Assembly: GCA_002104985.1 (NCBI GenBank)
Contig: MCGO01000017.1
Coordinates: forward strand, 579,511-643,510
Origin: Rhizoclosmatium globosum
Taxonomy: Eukaryota; Chytridiomycota; Chytridiomycetes; Chytridiales; Chytriomycetaceae
Reading direction: 5' to 3'
DNA: 64,000 nt
A program made the translations under genes and the position numbers. Of the stretch, positions 32,501 to 44,710 are shown piece after piece. The notes under the pieces were generated by a model. That model did not search any database and was not told the DNA's origin. It saw nothing but the letters and a program-made list of their open reading frames with translations. Positions within the stretch are counted from its first letter, which is position 1, and every line of letters begins with the position of its first letter.

Positions 32501-32834
32501 AATTGTTTTTTCCATGCATTGAAGACGTGACGCTTGGCGTTTGATTCGGGAGTGGTTGTGAATGCTTATGACTCATCAATACCCCATTTGAGTCAATCAG
32601 AACAAACTCACTGTACGCAAAGATATGGCAATCTTGAATCGATATGGCGAAGCTGTTGGTGTGGAGGGCCGTGTCGGAACCACGGTGCAAGTGTTGAAGT
32701 TTGTTGTCGCTGGGAGTGGGTGGGGCCGTTACACTGTTCCCCGACGGCATTCGCTTACGAGGCGTCTTTGTTTGGGGCGGAATGCCACGGAATGGACTCG
32801 TTGGCTGCGAAGAGGCTGGCGTGATTGGATCCAT
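29594..32834 (-). CDS. Argonaute (PAZ-PIWI) protein, left-arm copy, slicer residues altered
   Basis: Small-RNA-binding effector of RNA silencing. The start is MDPITPASSQPTSPFRGIPP with a disordered N-tail. PAZ is seen around 31991-31640 (KFDRTKYFTLVPLVSCINQE, QQTYVGPLTDAQKLRMSL). The MID region includes RSSKFVLCVV and QSLDPEYCHFK. PIWI reads SKLGGINFV, MFVAGTIMHPPQYQGQASIG, SVVASMDKE, GVQGPRERIITNLSSKFSGL, YF(R)RDGVLEENCSYVAKREV, ITFILVNRNHGRLFFQKD, TEPHIHDFVLHSGERGE and PVNYRVILNESNF. The first catalytic Asp (G-A-D-V-T-H-P in active members) is Thr here, and the last His is Arg, in both arms. Small indels in the PIWI exon (about 30160, 30090) break this copy. The right arm ends properly in MYFS-stop; here one T is lost. 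Confidence 0.85.
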
Positions 32835-32976
32835 TTTGAGATGGATTTTCAGAAACCCTGTTTCTAACCTGTAGCATTCTTTCGTCGAACTAAACAATAA
32901 AATCTGTATTAATCTGAGACACCAGCAATAAACGCAATCTTTCTGCAATCACATCATTCTGCTCCTGTAACAGCTC

Positions 32977-34206
32977 TCACAAACTACATCCATCCAAACT
33001 CCTCACCAAATTTTCATACTTTGTCGTCGCTTCTTTCAATTGCCGCATAAGATGTTCTGACTTCTTGACATCTTTCGCAATAACAGCTGGGAATACAAAA
33101 ATATCAACCATGATCACATGCCATGCAAACATTCTTACCTGCTGAGAGGGCCTTCAAAAGTGTATTTTCAGCTTCTTCTTCATATATTCTCTCACCAAGT
33201 TGCTCCAATGGTTCCCTAATTCCAAATGAGTAATCATGGAAAAAACAAAAACAAAATGCACTCACTCAATAAGAAGTGAATTCGCAGCTTTTTTCCCGTC
33301 CGTAATCTTTTGAGAATAATCAGGTTGTTTGGGTGTCTTCAATTTTGAAGAAATCGGAGGCAGGTTCGTCCACGACGATGGTGCTGTTGTTTTCAAGTGA
33401 CGAACTAATTGTAAGCCACTTTCCACTGAAAGTGCGACAATTCGCTGTCGCTTATCGCTTGCAACGGATGCCGTCGCAGGGACGTAAGTACGTTTTGGTT
33501 TGAACTTTGAAGGGATGTCAAATATGTGTGTTTTCAACAATCGGATTCTCATTACCTCAAAAATCGGTCGAGCTTGCGACGCTGCTCTTGCATTTTGAAC
33601 CAGGATGCGATCAAGGGCTTCTTGTTCCAGCATACGATTGACGGATTTTTGTAAATCCGCCACGGTAAAGGATAGAAGTCCAATTTGTTTGATAGCAGCA
33701 GAGATAAACTCCTTGTAGTTGTAGAGCCAAGCAGTGAACATAGAAACAACAGTCAAATTGGGGGTAATAAATGCAAGCTGCCGGCTTCTGAGCAGTCTGG
33801 GCCCACAAGCAAATCCAAATTCATAACCGAGATTCTCTTTCATTTTGAGCATACTTTCAAGCTTCAAGAAATCCTTCACGAACTTCTGGTTTTCCTTGGG
33901 TTTCCCTGAGTTATACACTTCCGCCATACTATGAAGGTTGAAACCAGATATCGATCCGTCGTCAGAGACATACACGTCAAGAGCAGAATCGGTGTGGGCC
34001 TGGAACTCGGCCAAATTTACCACAAGCCGGAGACCAATGGGAATCGCCAGCTGCTCCAAAGGCGAATAGTTTTCGTTGTCGTTTTCGCTGTCGTTGTCGT
34101 TTTCGTTTTCGTTCTCACTCGCACTTCCGGAAATCAGGTCGGCGAAGGCGCTATGTGCGTGTGGCGTGGGTTCTGTCAATTGTGTCGCCATGAGTGCTTC
34201 TTGCAT
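32977..34206 (-). CDS. Protein of unknown function, left-arm copy
   Basis: About 360 residues in three exons. Exon 1 (34206-33262) starts MQEALMATQLTEPTPHAHSA. It has an Asn/Glu/Asp run (SENENENDND), then a folded-looking part: PIGLRLVVNLAEFQAHTDSA, LDVYVSDDGSISGFNLHSM, NQKFVKDFLKLESMLKM, SRQLAFITPNLTVVSMFTAW and FTVADLQKSVNRMLEQEALD. Two short exons add EPLEQLGERIYEEEAENTLL and KDVKKSEHLMRQLKEATTKY ending DGCSL. The C-terminus is coiled coil. I do not recognise the family. It lies 142 bp upstream of, and on the same strand as, the Argonaute gene, and 143 bp from the divergent helical gene, so it shares a promoter region with the latter. Confidence 0.6.
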
Positions 34207-34349
34207 TACGGATACCCTCTGGAAAAATTTGCAGACAACAGTCGATCATTGTCAATCCCCCATGTCACAGTCAATCAGCGCGGTGAGGATCGCCAATTGC
34301 TTTAATTATATCTATACCATTATCTGATCTATTACTACAGCTGCTGGAT

Positions 34350-36494
34350 ATGTTCTTTCGGTTTACAATTGATGGCGTTCACCAAGGAAGAATTGCTGAT
34401 GTTGCCGCCTTAACAGCACGGCTCCAACAGGCAGCTATCGCCATGGCTGATGGAGTCGATGACTTGGATGTGGAGAAGATTGCGGAAGGGTGGGTTTTAT
34501 TGTTCTCGGGCCTCTCTCATTTGCTGATCGGGTGTTCGCCAGGCCTCCTCCATTCACTGGAAACGTTGATCCCATCAAATCTGCGGAGCAAGCACAATTA
34601 AACACTGTCTTGATTGCACCTGATGTCCTCCTACCAGCGAATTCACATGGAATACTTCCATCAAACTTTGTTGAAGAGGTGACTCTTGCGTTATGCAATC
34701 CCCATTCCAACGACATAAAAATAGATTGACGCAAGCGACGAAGACAGTATGCTGCCCAAATTGCAAATGCTACTCTCTGCAATCCAAAATGATCGTTTGT
34801 CTTCTAATTTTGTGTATTGGCTTAACTGTTTGATAAAAAGCGCAACAAGCTATTTCATTTGGATGTAACATTGCCTTATTGAGCCTACTTGGTCGACTCC
34901 TTGATAGATTTTTAATCAAGAGCTGAAGGTATACATTTGTTTGGAGGACTGTTGCTGTGCTTATACATCCCAACACAACTAGGTGCAGATCCTTTACATT
35001 ATACTACGTCTGTCTGAACGCCAAGGGACACAAAGCTTAGTTTTTGGCAAGAATATTGGGGATATAATGATGGATGAGTCAACACAACTGTGTGTTAGAG
35101 TTGTTGAAAATACCAGAAGACTTAATACTACCGTTGCCAGCGCTATTGAGCAGTTGGGTCTGGTACAACAAGTATATGCCACTTATTTTGAGGTTTTAAC
35201 CATTTGTCCTTACAGGGCTTTGGTATCCTTGCCAATATTGGTGTCAACCCATCTCACATGAATATTCTGGTTGTATCCATGAGTCCATCGTTGTTTTACT
35301 GGAGTGGCATTATTTACTCACATGAGCATTTGGAAACATATGTTACGTTGACTGCCTCAAGTTTAAAGTTCCTACACTTGTCGTTGATGACACTTCTTGC
35401 AGTTGAAACACCTATGGTTTATGAACAAGTACGTCTGGATATTAAATTTATGATGTTGATAGACCTTTTCAGCTGCTGCAAGCTACTGAACATACATTGT
35501 GTTCAGTTCTCACTGGGCGAATTCCTGAATCGTGCAACGCGAAGCATGGGCTTGCATTGCATCTGCTTGCAACAAGTGTGATGTTTTGTCCGCACAGTGT
35601 TGTATGAGTTGGGACCAAACAAGACTTCAAGCCTTAACTACAATCCACATGTGTCAGCATTGCGCCCTCAATTGGCTCCAAAACTTGAAGCTGCTTTCAA
35701 TCAGTCCATAACACAAATATATGTGTGCAAGCTCTTGCTCAACTTGGCATTCACGCGCCTTGGGGCAAAGGTGACTTTTGGTTTCTATTTTCTTGCATGA
35801 TAAAACTAAGCATCAATTACAGTATCTTGTTGAAGTGAATCCGAAACTGGTTGAATCAATGGTAAAGGAATACCCAGCCTCATTCACTGAACCATTATTG
35901 CTGAGCTTGTGTCGTCATGATAGTCTTAGCTATGAAGTCCATATCTTTACGTCCTTGATCTTATCTGAATGTGACAAGGAATTGAATCATTTGAACATGC
36001 GTGGATATATTGCAACATATCACAGGATGACTCAGATTGTGCTCAAATCAAGCAGAGGTGCAACTTGGTTTGGCCACCCCCAAAATCGAACCAAACATAT
36101 CAAGGTTGCAATTGAATCCATCAAGTTTTTTTTGAAGAGAGAGGAATATTTTGAAGCCCTCATTGTTGTTAATTGTCTCGCGCGTCTTGCCCATCAGCGT
36201 TCTTCTGACATGCATGCTGAGTTTAGATTTCAATCCAGGAATTATAATGAGCTTCAGTCAGAGTTGATGAAGGTATGGACGTATGAAGAGCAAGAACGTA
36301 CAGAACTGGAGGAAACTTTCAAAAATGTGCTGCAGAAAGTAGTTCAGGAAATTGGAAGACACGACAATATGGAAGACGTTACAACAATGATTTTTCAGTC
36401 TGCTCAATCTGTCGTTCAAGACGAAGGATTGAAGTATCTTGTGTGTAAATCCCTGACTCAGTTTCTTGCTCAAATGAATCCCCAGCGACGTTAG
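34350..36494 (+). CDS. Large helical-repeat protein of unknown function, left-arm copy
   Basis: Starts MFFRFTIDGVHQGRIADVAA and runs through about six exons to a stop at 36494 (LTQFLAQMNPQRR). Recognisable exon pieces: LTARLQQAAIAMADGVDDLD, VGFIVLGPLSFADRVFARPP, ILRLSERQGTQSLVFGKNIG, GFGILANIGVNPSHMNILVV, YSHEHLETYVTLTASSLKFL, PQLAPKLEAAFNQSITQIYV and a last exon of about 220 residues (YLVEVNPKLVESMVKEYPAS ... EEQERTELEETFKNVLQKVV). It is Leu-rich and helical throughout, like HEAT/armadillo scaffolds, with no motif I can name. Introns are 50-70 bp with good GT-AG ends. At about 34486 this arm lost two bases in IAERVGF that the right arm retains. Confidence 0.55.
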
Positions 36495-39400
36495 GCTTTG
36501 ATAATTTTTTTTTGCTGTGCTGCATTCCCTTGGTCATTAGTATATATTGCTGCATTCCCTTTGTTTATGAGTATTTTTGCTGTACTCCCTCATCATCCAT
36601 CATTATTTTTTCTTGCTGCATTCGTGGTTGTCATTGCTTTTTGCAGAATATAATGTGTTCCATATGAGCAAATTAAGGATATTACAGCCATCATTCTGAA
36701 AGATTGTCTAAAGAACCTCTTGAACAGCCGCTCAACTCACACAGTCAACAAGTACTCTGGCAGAAAAGACCAAGGACCCCAGTATAGACGTTGACATTCT
36801 TACTTTAGGATTGACATCAGCTGAAAAATCTTGACTTTGCAGCAAATTTTAACTGATCCCTTTTCCAGTATTTACATAAAGCTGAACCACCATGTAATCT
36901 TTTTTGATTCAAAGCTTGCAACAAGTTCCAAGGGGCTAACAACATTCACTCTAACACAAAGAGGCTAACAACATTCACTCTAACACAAAGACGATGAAAA
37001 TACCAGTTGACCCTGAGAACAGCCACACAAAACTCATTTTGCGAGATGGTAGCAAAGTAGAAATATTAAGCTACAACGAGGAGAGAGTATTAGGGAACCA
37101 TTGAGTGCGTCAGTCAATTTTCGGAAAATCCAAGGAACAAAAAATCCAACAAAACCAACAGTCACATCTGGTTTCTATTTCCCAAATTTGATTCATAATA
37201 TTCAAAATAACAGCCCTAAATTAAAGAATAAAGCAACAAATAACTGTGGTTAGAAAGGGAATATCAAAACAGTTTTGTTGATGAAGATAATTGCAGAAGT
37301 AAGAGTTTTTGCATCAACCCAGCATCAGGACTTATAAAGCCCTTATTTTTTGTCCAGACTAAGAGCGCGTTTACGCATGCGCACATATCAACGCATTGAA
37401 GTTTGTCCAGTTGATTGAATTAAAGAAGTCCTGTCCAGTCAGGAGTAAATATTATTGCTGTTACACATCTTCTTGTTCAAGAAGAGCTTTCTTTTGCCTG
37501 CTTTATTCTAATCTCCTTCTCAATATCAAGAAAACTATTTGTTATTTTGAATTTCAATTTTATAGAGGCAATAAAGCTGATATTAGTTTCAATAAGCGAC
37601 TTTGAATTTCCACTGTGTTTTCAGCAGTGAACCTTTACCGATATCGATAAAATAACAATTAAAATCCTACTTTATTTGATATAGTAACAAGGAATCAATG
37701 GCTTTGGATTTTCCGAAAATTCCTCGGATCAAGCGACACACTCATTTATTTCTCAGCAGACAACAGAGGGACAATGTTGCTCAGAGAAATCAAAGAATAA
37801 GTAGAAACAACAGTCAACTCCCACAAAGAATCACAGATAAAACAGCAATATACATCAAAAATAATGTTCTTCTGGCACAAATCCAATACAGGTAGAAAAC
37901 ACTGGCACTTACAACAAAGGAAGTGAGTGTGTCACTTAATCTGAGAGACTTCCAGAAAATCCAAGGAACAACAAAACAACTTCTTTTGAGTGTCATCCCA
38001 AGAACTCCGAAACTTAACTTGTATAATCTTTACATATGAGTTAATATGAAATTTAAACGGCATAATAATATGTCCACTGTAACAGTTGCTGCAACAAGTT
38101 AATTAGTGTTAAACTCCATAGCTCCATATGAGCCATCTCTTCCTTCCCTCCCCTCCTTCAACCAGGACAATGTTTAAATCAATTACAATTGCTGCAAGTG
38201 AATGATTTAGGGAGGACGGCCACATACAAGTGGAGTTATTGAGTCCTTAGCTTTTGCCTTTCACTTCCAGCCTTGCATTTTCTTTGTTCCTCAACTGTTA
38301 TTTTCAATTCTCAAGTGCTTGTTGTGTGGCTGTGTGAGGTTGCTTGGAGCTGCAATATTGGTTCTATAGTATGTACTTTTGACATAGAATACAACAGAAA
38401 AATACCTGTTTCTCAAAATTCATATAGTGACACATTAGTCAAGTAGTTTTGTGCAACATGTGCTGCCTGGACAGCCAGTCACACAAGAATATGTGAATAC
38501 ATGGTGGCAAGCGTTTTCCAGCAAAATCCAGAAGCCGCTTATGCACATTATTATGCTCTGACAGGACAATATGGCTCAATCACCATACCAGACCAAAATA
38601 GGTAGGCCAATCAGATTGTTCCACAATTTGTTACTAGGTCAACCAATGAGAAAACACCCAGCAACTGTGACCGCTCAACTTCACCGACGCTTCTCGAAAT
38701 TTGTGTATAGCTTAATAAATACGTTTTGAACATCTTATTAAATTTTTAGAAGGTTTGAGAAAGAACTGAAGTTACGGCATTGAGTTGTGGCTCAAGTACA
38801 ATCCCAATGACTGTAGTCATGGATATCGCTCCAAAAGCCACCAAAAGCTGCGGAAATGCTATATTTATTTATCAAAGACACTCATATTCTCAGAATAGGC
38901 CCGAACTTCACTGTTCTCCTTACATTGTTCAGGACCCTCACGCTACTCCGGAACGGCACCGAATACGACTATAAATAGTATTTCAGTCAGTTTAAAATTA
39001 CTCACACGCCTTATTTTTTTCAGTCGCTACTTCGCGAACTGTACCGTTCTCGCGGTAGATTCTCGATTAACCCTCCTTTTTCAAGTTCTAACATCAGCTG
39101 ACAAAGTCATAATAAACGACATGTTCTATTGCAATAAACATATATATTCTCGAATTTTACACTTGTTATATTGTGTTAAGGAGTCATCAAGCTCACACTG
39201 AACGGAGTGAATCTAACCAAACACCACCAACACACCACCAACACACTCTCAAACATTCCAGTTTACAGAAGGAGCTAATGGTTTCTATTTTTTGCGCTTT
39301 TTATTATCCATATTCCAAATCCCCTCTTTTTTCCTTCTTTCTCCTTACTCTTTTCAAGTTGAGCTGGACCGGTACGGGAATTGAGCCAACAATATCCTCA

Positions 39401-41642
39401 ACAGGGCCAGTTTCCCAATCAACCAATGCAACAGTACCCTTGTTTGCAACAGAATCATATCCTCCACCTCTGCAGTAAAGGTTATAGATTTGTTTGTTCA
39501 CTGCCTTGTATTGTAAAGATTTATACATTAACCACTCAGAAATAAAATAGATCATGGAATTTACCTTGGCTCTACTGTTTCTATAAGGTACACTTTGGTT
39601 GAGGTCTTGTTTATGTTTGGCATTTTTTAGGCAGGTTGTGCTTTTTGCTGCTGTGTATTTTAGTTTTTGCTTTGATATCTGCTTAAGATTCTTGAGAGAG
39701 GTGCTGAACTGCAGAATTTTCAATTTTCAAGTTCAGCTTATCTTTCTTCACCGTATCTCTTTGGCTCAAGAACTAAATGCAAATTGCAATTGCTGTAGTC
39801 ACAAAGTAAGTGAGTGCCAAGGGAAGTGACAGGAGGAGTGGAAAAGCTGGTGAACGCACAATAAAGTTGGCATATCTCATTTTTTAAACCAGCAAAAGTT
39901 GCATGATCAATTGGCTGTCTGCAGTGAGCATTTTTCACATGTAAAAAAAGTCCCATAATAGTTAAGGCCCTGATCAGTGACAAAAATTGCTATTTGTTGG
40001 GTGGTGATTTAGTGTGACTTTAAAAAAATATTCATCAATTTTTGCCCATTTTGTTTGTCCATTTTTGCTTCTTTTGGTTTCTGCAAAAAGGCGCATTTTG
40101 GCAGGATTGCAATTATAAACGGTTTTGAGAACATCACTACTTTGGTGCAGATGAGTCTTGGGGTTGGGTGTCTCAGCAACAGAGAATGCCGGCAGACATC
40201 AATATATAATATAACCCACACATAGCTAACAAACTAGTAGATTTGGAGACTGTTTGGTGCTTGCAACTATGCAGCTAATCAAATAGAAAGCAATAACACT
40301 TTCTTCATTGAGAAATGAAGAAATCAATTTGGTTATCCTGAGGTTATATCAATTTCAGTGGCTGCCTGCCTGTCAGAAATCTGTTACCCAACCTTACCAA
40401 CCGCACAAGGTGCAAGAAAACCTTTGTCTTTTGGCGCAGAACAATTGTGATATAACAAGATGCAATGAAGTTGGCAGCAGGAGACCTGGGTCTGTCAGAT
40501 TGATGATCCAAGACGTGAGCTATTCAGCTTCTGTACCATAGTGTTGGGGTTACAAACACTTTGGTTATCAATGTATTTATATTGAGATTGAAGATAGGGA
40601 AGAATGAAATTAAAGACTTAATGTTTTGCTTTATTTGCTTCATTCAAAAAACTATTCGAACCAACGGTTGAAATACCAGTTGAAGGCATCCAGTTCTGAA
40701 TTACTTGAACAGTGATTGGAGAATTGTCATCCTGGTTTGACACCGTTCTGCTTTGGATGATCTCAGCACCATTGTTGTGCCTCTTACACGAAATTCATGT
40801 CTCTGCATGCACTTGTCAAACCATTTGTGTGCTGGCCAAGTTGAGTCCAAATGCTTTTTCAGGTGCAATTTTGTGGCCAATGCAATTGAGTGGGCAATGG
40901 ATCAGGCTTCCAGAAAAGATTGTATTGCCATCAGCACAATCTCCAGTCTTTTCCTTCACTCTGTAGTAGGATAAAGCTTGATCTATGTGGATTCAAACGG
41001 TTGGCAACCAAAATAGTCTAATTGACTGATTAGTTGTTCTTGGTCATATCAGCAAGAACTTGCTTCTTGATTGTGTTGTGGTCCTTGTCTTTGGCAGCCT
41101 GTGAAGCAGACTATTGTTTTCCTTTGATCGTGCGGTGGAGGGCTGGAGAGGTTTATTGCACATGATTTTACAACTGAAAGGTAAGAAGCAATTGCCGTTT
41201 TCTCAGTAAATTTGCTAGATTAACAGACTCACTCAGTGTAGAATGTGCTGGAACATTGTAAAAGAGAGCCCAAGCTCATGACAAGAGCTAAATAAATCAG
41301 TAATTTGATATTGTTTTATTCCCATCATAAAGAAGTATGGCGTCGTCCTGGATTTAACTTGGGCCAGGTTTGTGGTTTGAGTTTTGGTTGAACACCACTT
41401 GGCTGTGACTCGGGAACAACTAATGTGAAATGCCTGAAACTGCACATAAAAATTAATAAAGTTAATATAAATATCTGGTTAAAATATTGAATAGATTGAT
41501 GAAATATTAAATTGAAGCCAACACACGTTACTCAGGACCCTGAGCCGTTATCAGGAAAACAGCTATAGGGTGCCTTTGTATTTTAGTGTTTCATCATTTA
41601 CTGAAGTTGGAGGCAAGGATTGAGGGAGGAGATAGGTTTTCT
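36495..41642. other. AT-rich gene-poor block with short repeats, left arm
   Basis: About 5.1 kb with no gene I can support. It contains (i) diverged tandem copies of a ttgctgcattccctt unit at 36514-36630; (ii) a 31-bp unit twice in tandem at about 36935-36993 (ggctaacaacattcactcta...); (iii) three copies of a roughly 40-bp motif with core cggaaaatccaa at about 37104 (+), 37700 (-) and 37924 (+); (iv) short frames kept open in both arms, the best being 39304-39723 minus (139 codons, CRGGGYDSVANKGTVALVDW) and 39738-39983 minus. Two CCAAT pentamers at about 38608 and 38643 precede a tataaat-like site. It may be decayed mobile DNA or long untranslated sequence; not resolved. Confidence 0.45.
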
Positions 41643-43307
41643 ATGACGTGGTGTGCAAACTTATGGCATCACAAACAAAGTGTCACACAAAGAGCATCGT
41701 CAGCGGCTAGCACAACAACTGAATGTCCCGGAAACAAGAATCACAGTGAGTCCTCAAGCAAACCCCCACGCTACGATATTGCATTCATATCCTCCCGTCA
41801 ACAATCAAAACTTCAACCCACAAGAACCAGTCAACTGGATTATCTTCCACACACACCCTCCATTGTAGCTAGTGTCATATAACTCCTCTCTCATTTCTAA
41901 CGAATCCCACAGAATTTCTTTCAAAACAAAGGCGCGAAACATAGAAAGATTCTGCGTCAACAAGAAGCTACTGCAGTTGCGATTTCAGCTGCCCCTGCCG
42001 CAGAATCCGAAGGACTTCAAAGCGCTATTGAGCATACAGTCCGAGAATCCGCTGCAAGCATTGTTCGGATGCGACAGGATTTGAAGAAGACATCGACAAC
42101 CAATGCATGGCTAGAGTATAAGAAGGACCACATTGAAAGCGCGAGTATGTGTTTAATTTTTGATTTGTTATACATTGGCACTAATTGGGCTATTAAGTGG
42201 CAACAGTTGCCGAACAGCATCCAAATGTCCCAGAGGAGGATCGCATGCCCCTCGCAAGCACTATTCTCTCCACGAGTTGGAATAGTCTAAAAGATACCAA
42301 CAAAGAAGCGGCGGATGTTTACTTTACGCGAGCGAAGGAGAAGAACTTGCGTCCAGAAATTGACACCACGGACTTGACTGAGGACGAGAGGGAAAAGTTG
42401 ATCCGAGATAGCTTGGACGGAATCAAACAGTTACAAGAGAACTTAAGTGAGTACCTTCAGAGACTGAATGCATTGATTCTGATGTTATTTGGTAAAAATA
42501 GAAGCCCTCAACGTTGCGAGCAACTTCAATGCCATTGATCAAGCAGATGATAAAGTCTTTCAGTCGACATACGGAGAAAGTGCTCATATGATGGTGGAAA
42601 ATCTACTTCGTCAGAACCTCGTTTTGTGCCAACTACTTACGTTGGCTAGCCAAATGGTTCGACACATCCCTCAAGCAACACAGATTATGAAAGTGGAAAA
42701 CACTATTGCAATCGAAGATTACAAATTGGGAATCAAGAAAATCGTAAACAATGCGTTGAGTCGTGCCGGGAAGCCACCGGTGAAGAAAAGTGTGGACTGG
42801 AAGTCCCTGTTGAAGTTTAAACTGCACAAACGCCGTATTTATTTGTCGGGGTGGCCCGAAAACATTACGTTTGGACCTCGACAAAAACTATCCAACTTGA
42901 AGGTATTGAACAGTCTCATGAAGGACGGATTGATTCGCATTGAGTGGGGAAGTGCTGCAGCCCAATCTGAGAACGTTGAAAACTTTGACGTAAATGAATC
43001 TGTGAAGGGAGACGGCGAAACAGACGTTCTGGACTGGGAAGCGTTTAATATCAAGTTTCACAGCAAATACGGGTTTACTGAAGTACAATGGTTGGGGGAT
43101 GAATCTCAAGTGGATTTAGATGATGCTATTACTCATACTCAATTGGCAGATGAAAACAGATTTATGTTCAAGACTTGGGTCAAGAAACTTTGTGACGCCA
43201 AAATACGAGCAGGACTGAGTTTGTTGGCAACAGAAGCTGAGATCGATCAAGATGCAGAAGAAGTCGAGCATGAGACAGAGGACATGGAATACAGTGTTGG
43301 AGTCTAA
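41643..43307 (+). CDS. HMG-box-like protein of unknown function, complete copy spanning arm and centre
   Basis: Exon pieces read VSHKEHRQRLAQQLNVPETR, ISAAPAAESEGLQSAIEHTV, RMRQDLKKTSTTNAWLEYKK, DHIESA, then after an intron VAEQHPNVPEEDRMPLASTI, LSTSWNSLKDTNKEAADVYF, TRAKEKNLRPE. The NAWLEYKK ... W-x-x-L-x-D-x-x-K-E-x-A-x-x-Y-x-x-x-A-K spacing fits an HMG-box, weakly. A last exon (about 42500-43307) of about 270 residues contains LHKRRIYLSGWPENITFGPR and ends EDMEYSVGV; this part has no family I know. The start is uncertain, because the first frame begins without a clear ATG. The gene crosses the inner boundary of the left arm at 42309, so only its 5' part is repeated in the right arm. Confidence 0.4.
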
Positions 43308-43351
43308 GTGTTCGTCTAAGTGTGTTGACAATGATATTTCTTTAATAATAA

Positions 43352-44710
43352 CTACAAATATATAATTGAATGAATTCCTTCATCAAATCCTCTCTGAACT
43401 TCCTCCAGAGCAGACGTCAGTCCTGCTAATTCCACTTTGCTTCGCAACTCCACACCGAGATTAAAACACTTCATGGCTAAATTTTGATGATACGTCACAT
43501 GTTTCCACGTATGAAACTGAGCAGCAAGGACAAGGTCGTGATCGAGTGAATGATGAAGAGCAAGTCGAGTTTCCAATTCCTCCCCAATCCTTTCATACTT
43601 CAACTTTTCCGTTTCATGATACAAATTTGCTCGAAGCAGATCAATTAAAGCAAAAAATAAGTCTTCAACAAATCGCCAGTATTGTTCCGAGACTGAGTTG
43701 GGGTTACCTAAGCAAGCGGTAGAAGCAGCGGTAAGTCCAACTAACGCAAGGTAGCCACACTTACCATGAAGCGTTTCAACCACCAACTGAGCTTGTACTT
43801 TCGAGAAAACAAGTTGCTCTCTTGCGGAAAACCCAACCACTGTCATCCCATCGTTTGAAACACTCAGTTCTGATCCCTTCGAAGCCAGCTTGTGAATCAA
43901 TATTGCCTGTTGCTTGAATGTTGTCGTCACAATAGTCAGGGAGTGCATTGAAAGCTGTCATAAGTTCTCGAATGTCTTTCAGAATAGTCTTCAACCGCAT
44001 AGCTAAATTGCCTGCGGCTTTTGTGCCATGAATCAGTTTGGAACCCCTTTTAATGCCGTTAAATTCGACAGCAAGAGTACAGAGTTTGGACCAAATCTTT
44101 AAAGCTTCGTCTTGTACATGAGGCGCCTTGGCCTTCAAATAATTGAATCCTGAGACTTCAGCTTCTCCAAAACTATCACGCGGACTCCGTCTGAATACAG
44201 TTGTTCGAGTCTAATTTGAAGAGTTAGTTGTTGTTCAACACAGTAAAACAGTCACACCTGAATATTCTCCTGTACAGTGATGGAATAACTTTTGATTTCC
44301 ACCGACTCAAACGACTCCAAAGTGGATTTTACTGATGCAATGCGTAATAAGGCTGTTTCAATTGACTTTTCAATGACTGATAAGAATGCCTTGTTCTTGG
44401 CTACTGTATTGAACTCCACCATCAAAAATATACTGTCAAGACGATTCTCAAAAGTCATGATTTGAAGTGGACCAGCATGACTCTCGATTTCAGCCCACAG
44501 TCGTTCAATCACTTCGCCATCAAACGTCCCAGATCCAAGAGATACTTTGGGGCCTAAAGCAACTTGACAGCCGCTCCCGTGCACAAGAACATGAAGCATG
44601 GGAACTAGTGCGAGATATGGTTGAAACTTAACGCCTTGAGCCTTTCAGTGCGTAACGTAAGGTAAAACGAAACCCGCCAATCATTACTAACCTTCATATG
44701 AGTCAAAAGT
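43352..44710 (-). pseudogene. KDZ-type (Kyakuja-Dileera-Zisupton) transposase fragment, 5'-truncated
   Basis: Read on the minus strand, the segment at 44599-44252 gives MLHVLVHGSGCQVALGPKVS, GTFDGEVIERLWAEIESHAG and TFENRLDSIFLMVEFNTVAK. This matches the KDZ signature of a His-x-x-x-H...C-Q strand, G-x-G-x-x-D-G-E-x-x-E-R-x-W, then a short block with N/H-R-x-D. Downstream pieces (44138-43776, then 43948-43352) are helical and fit the long KDZ C-terminus (KTILKDIRELMTAFNALPDY, YERIGEELETRLALHHSLDH). Catalytic N-terminal blocks are absent, because the fragment starts exactly at the junction with the right arm (44710). Frames break repeatedly. The KDZ identity is by motif only. Confidence 0.6.

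Larger units (their letters stand above)
26621..42309 (+). repeat. Left arm of giant inverted repeat (15.7 kb)
   Basis: Reverse-complement of 44711-61001. Many mirrored ORFs are identical or nearly so, and coordinates add to 87,018-87,025 across most of each arm. The outer limit is within ATGGCACCCGCA of the SH3 gene; the inner limit is ...caaagaagc at 42309, inside the HMG-box-like gene. The arms differ in many one- or two-base indels, and one 564-bp insertion (the MITE with its target duplication) explains nearly all of the length difference. Confidence 0.95.

Noticed and set aside
43352..44710. Separate host genes on the minus strand of the centre
   Set aside because: Adjacent frames connect into one KDZ-like C-terminal region around the DGE-x-x-ERLW motif; fragmented frames fit a decayed transposase.
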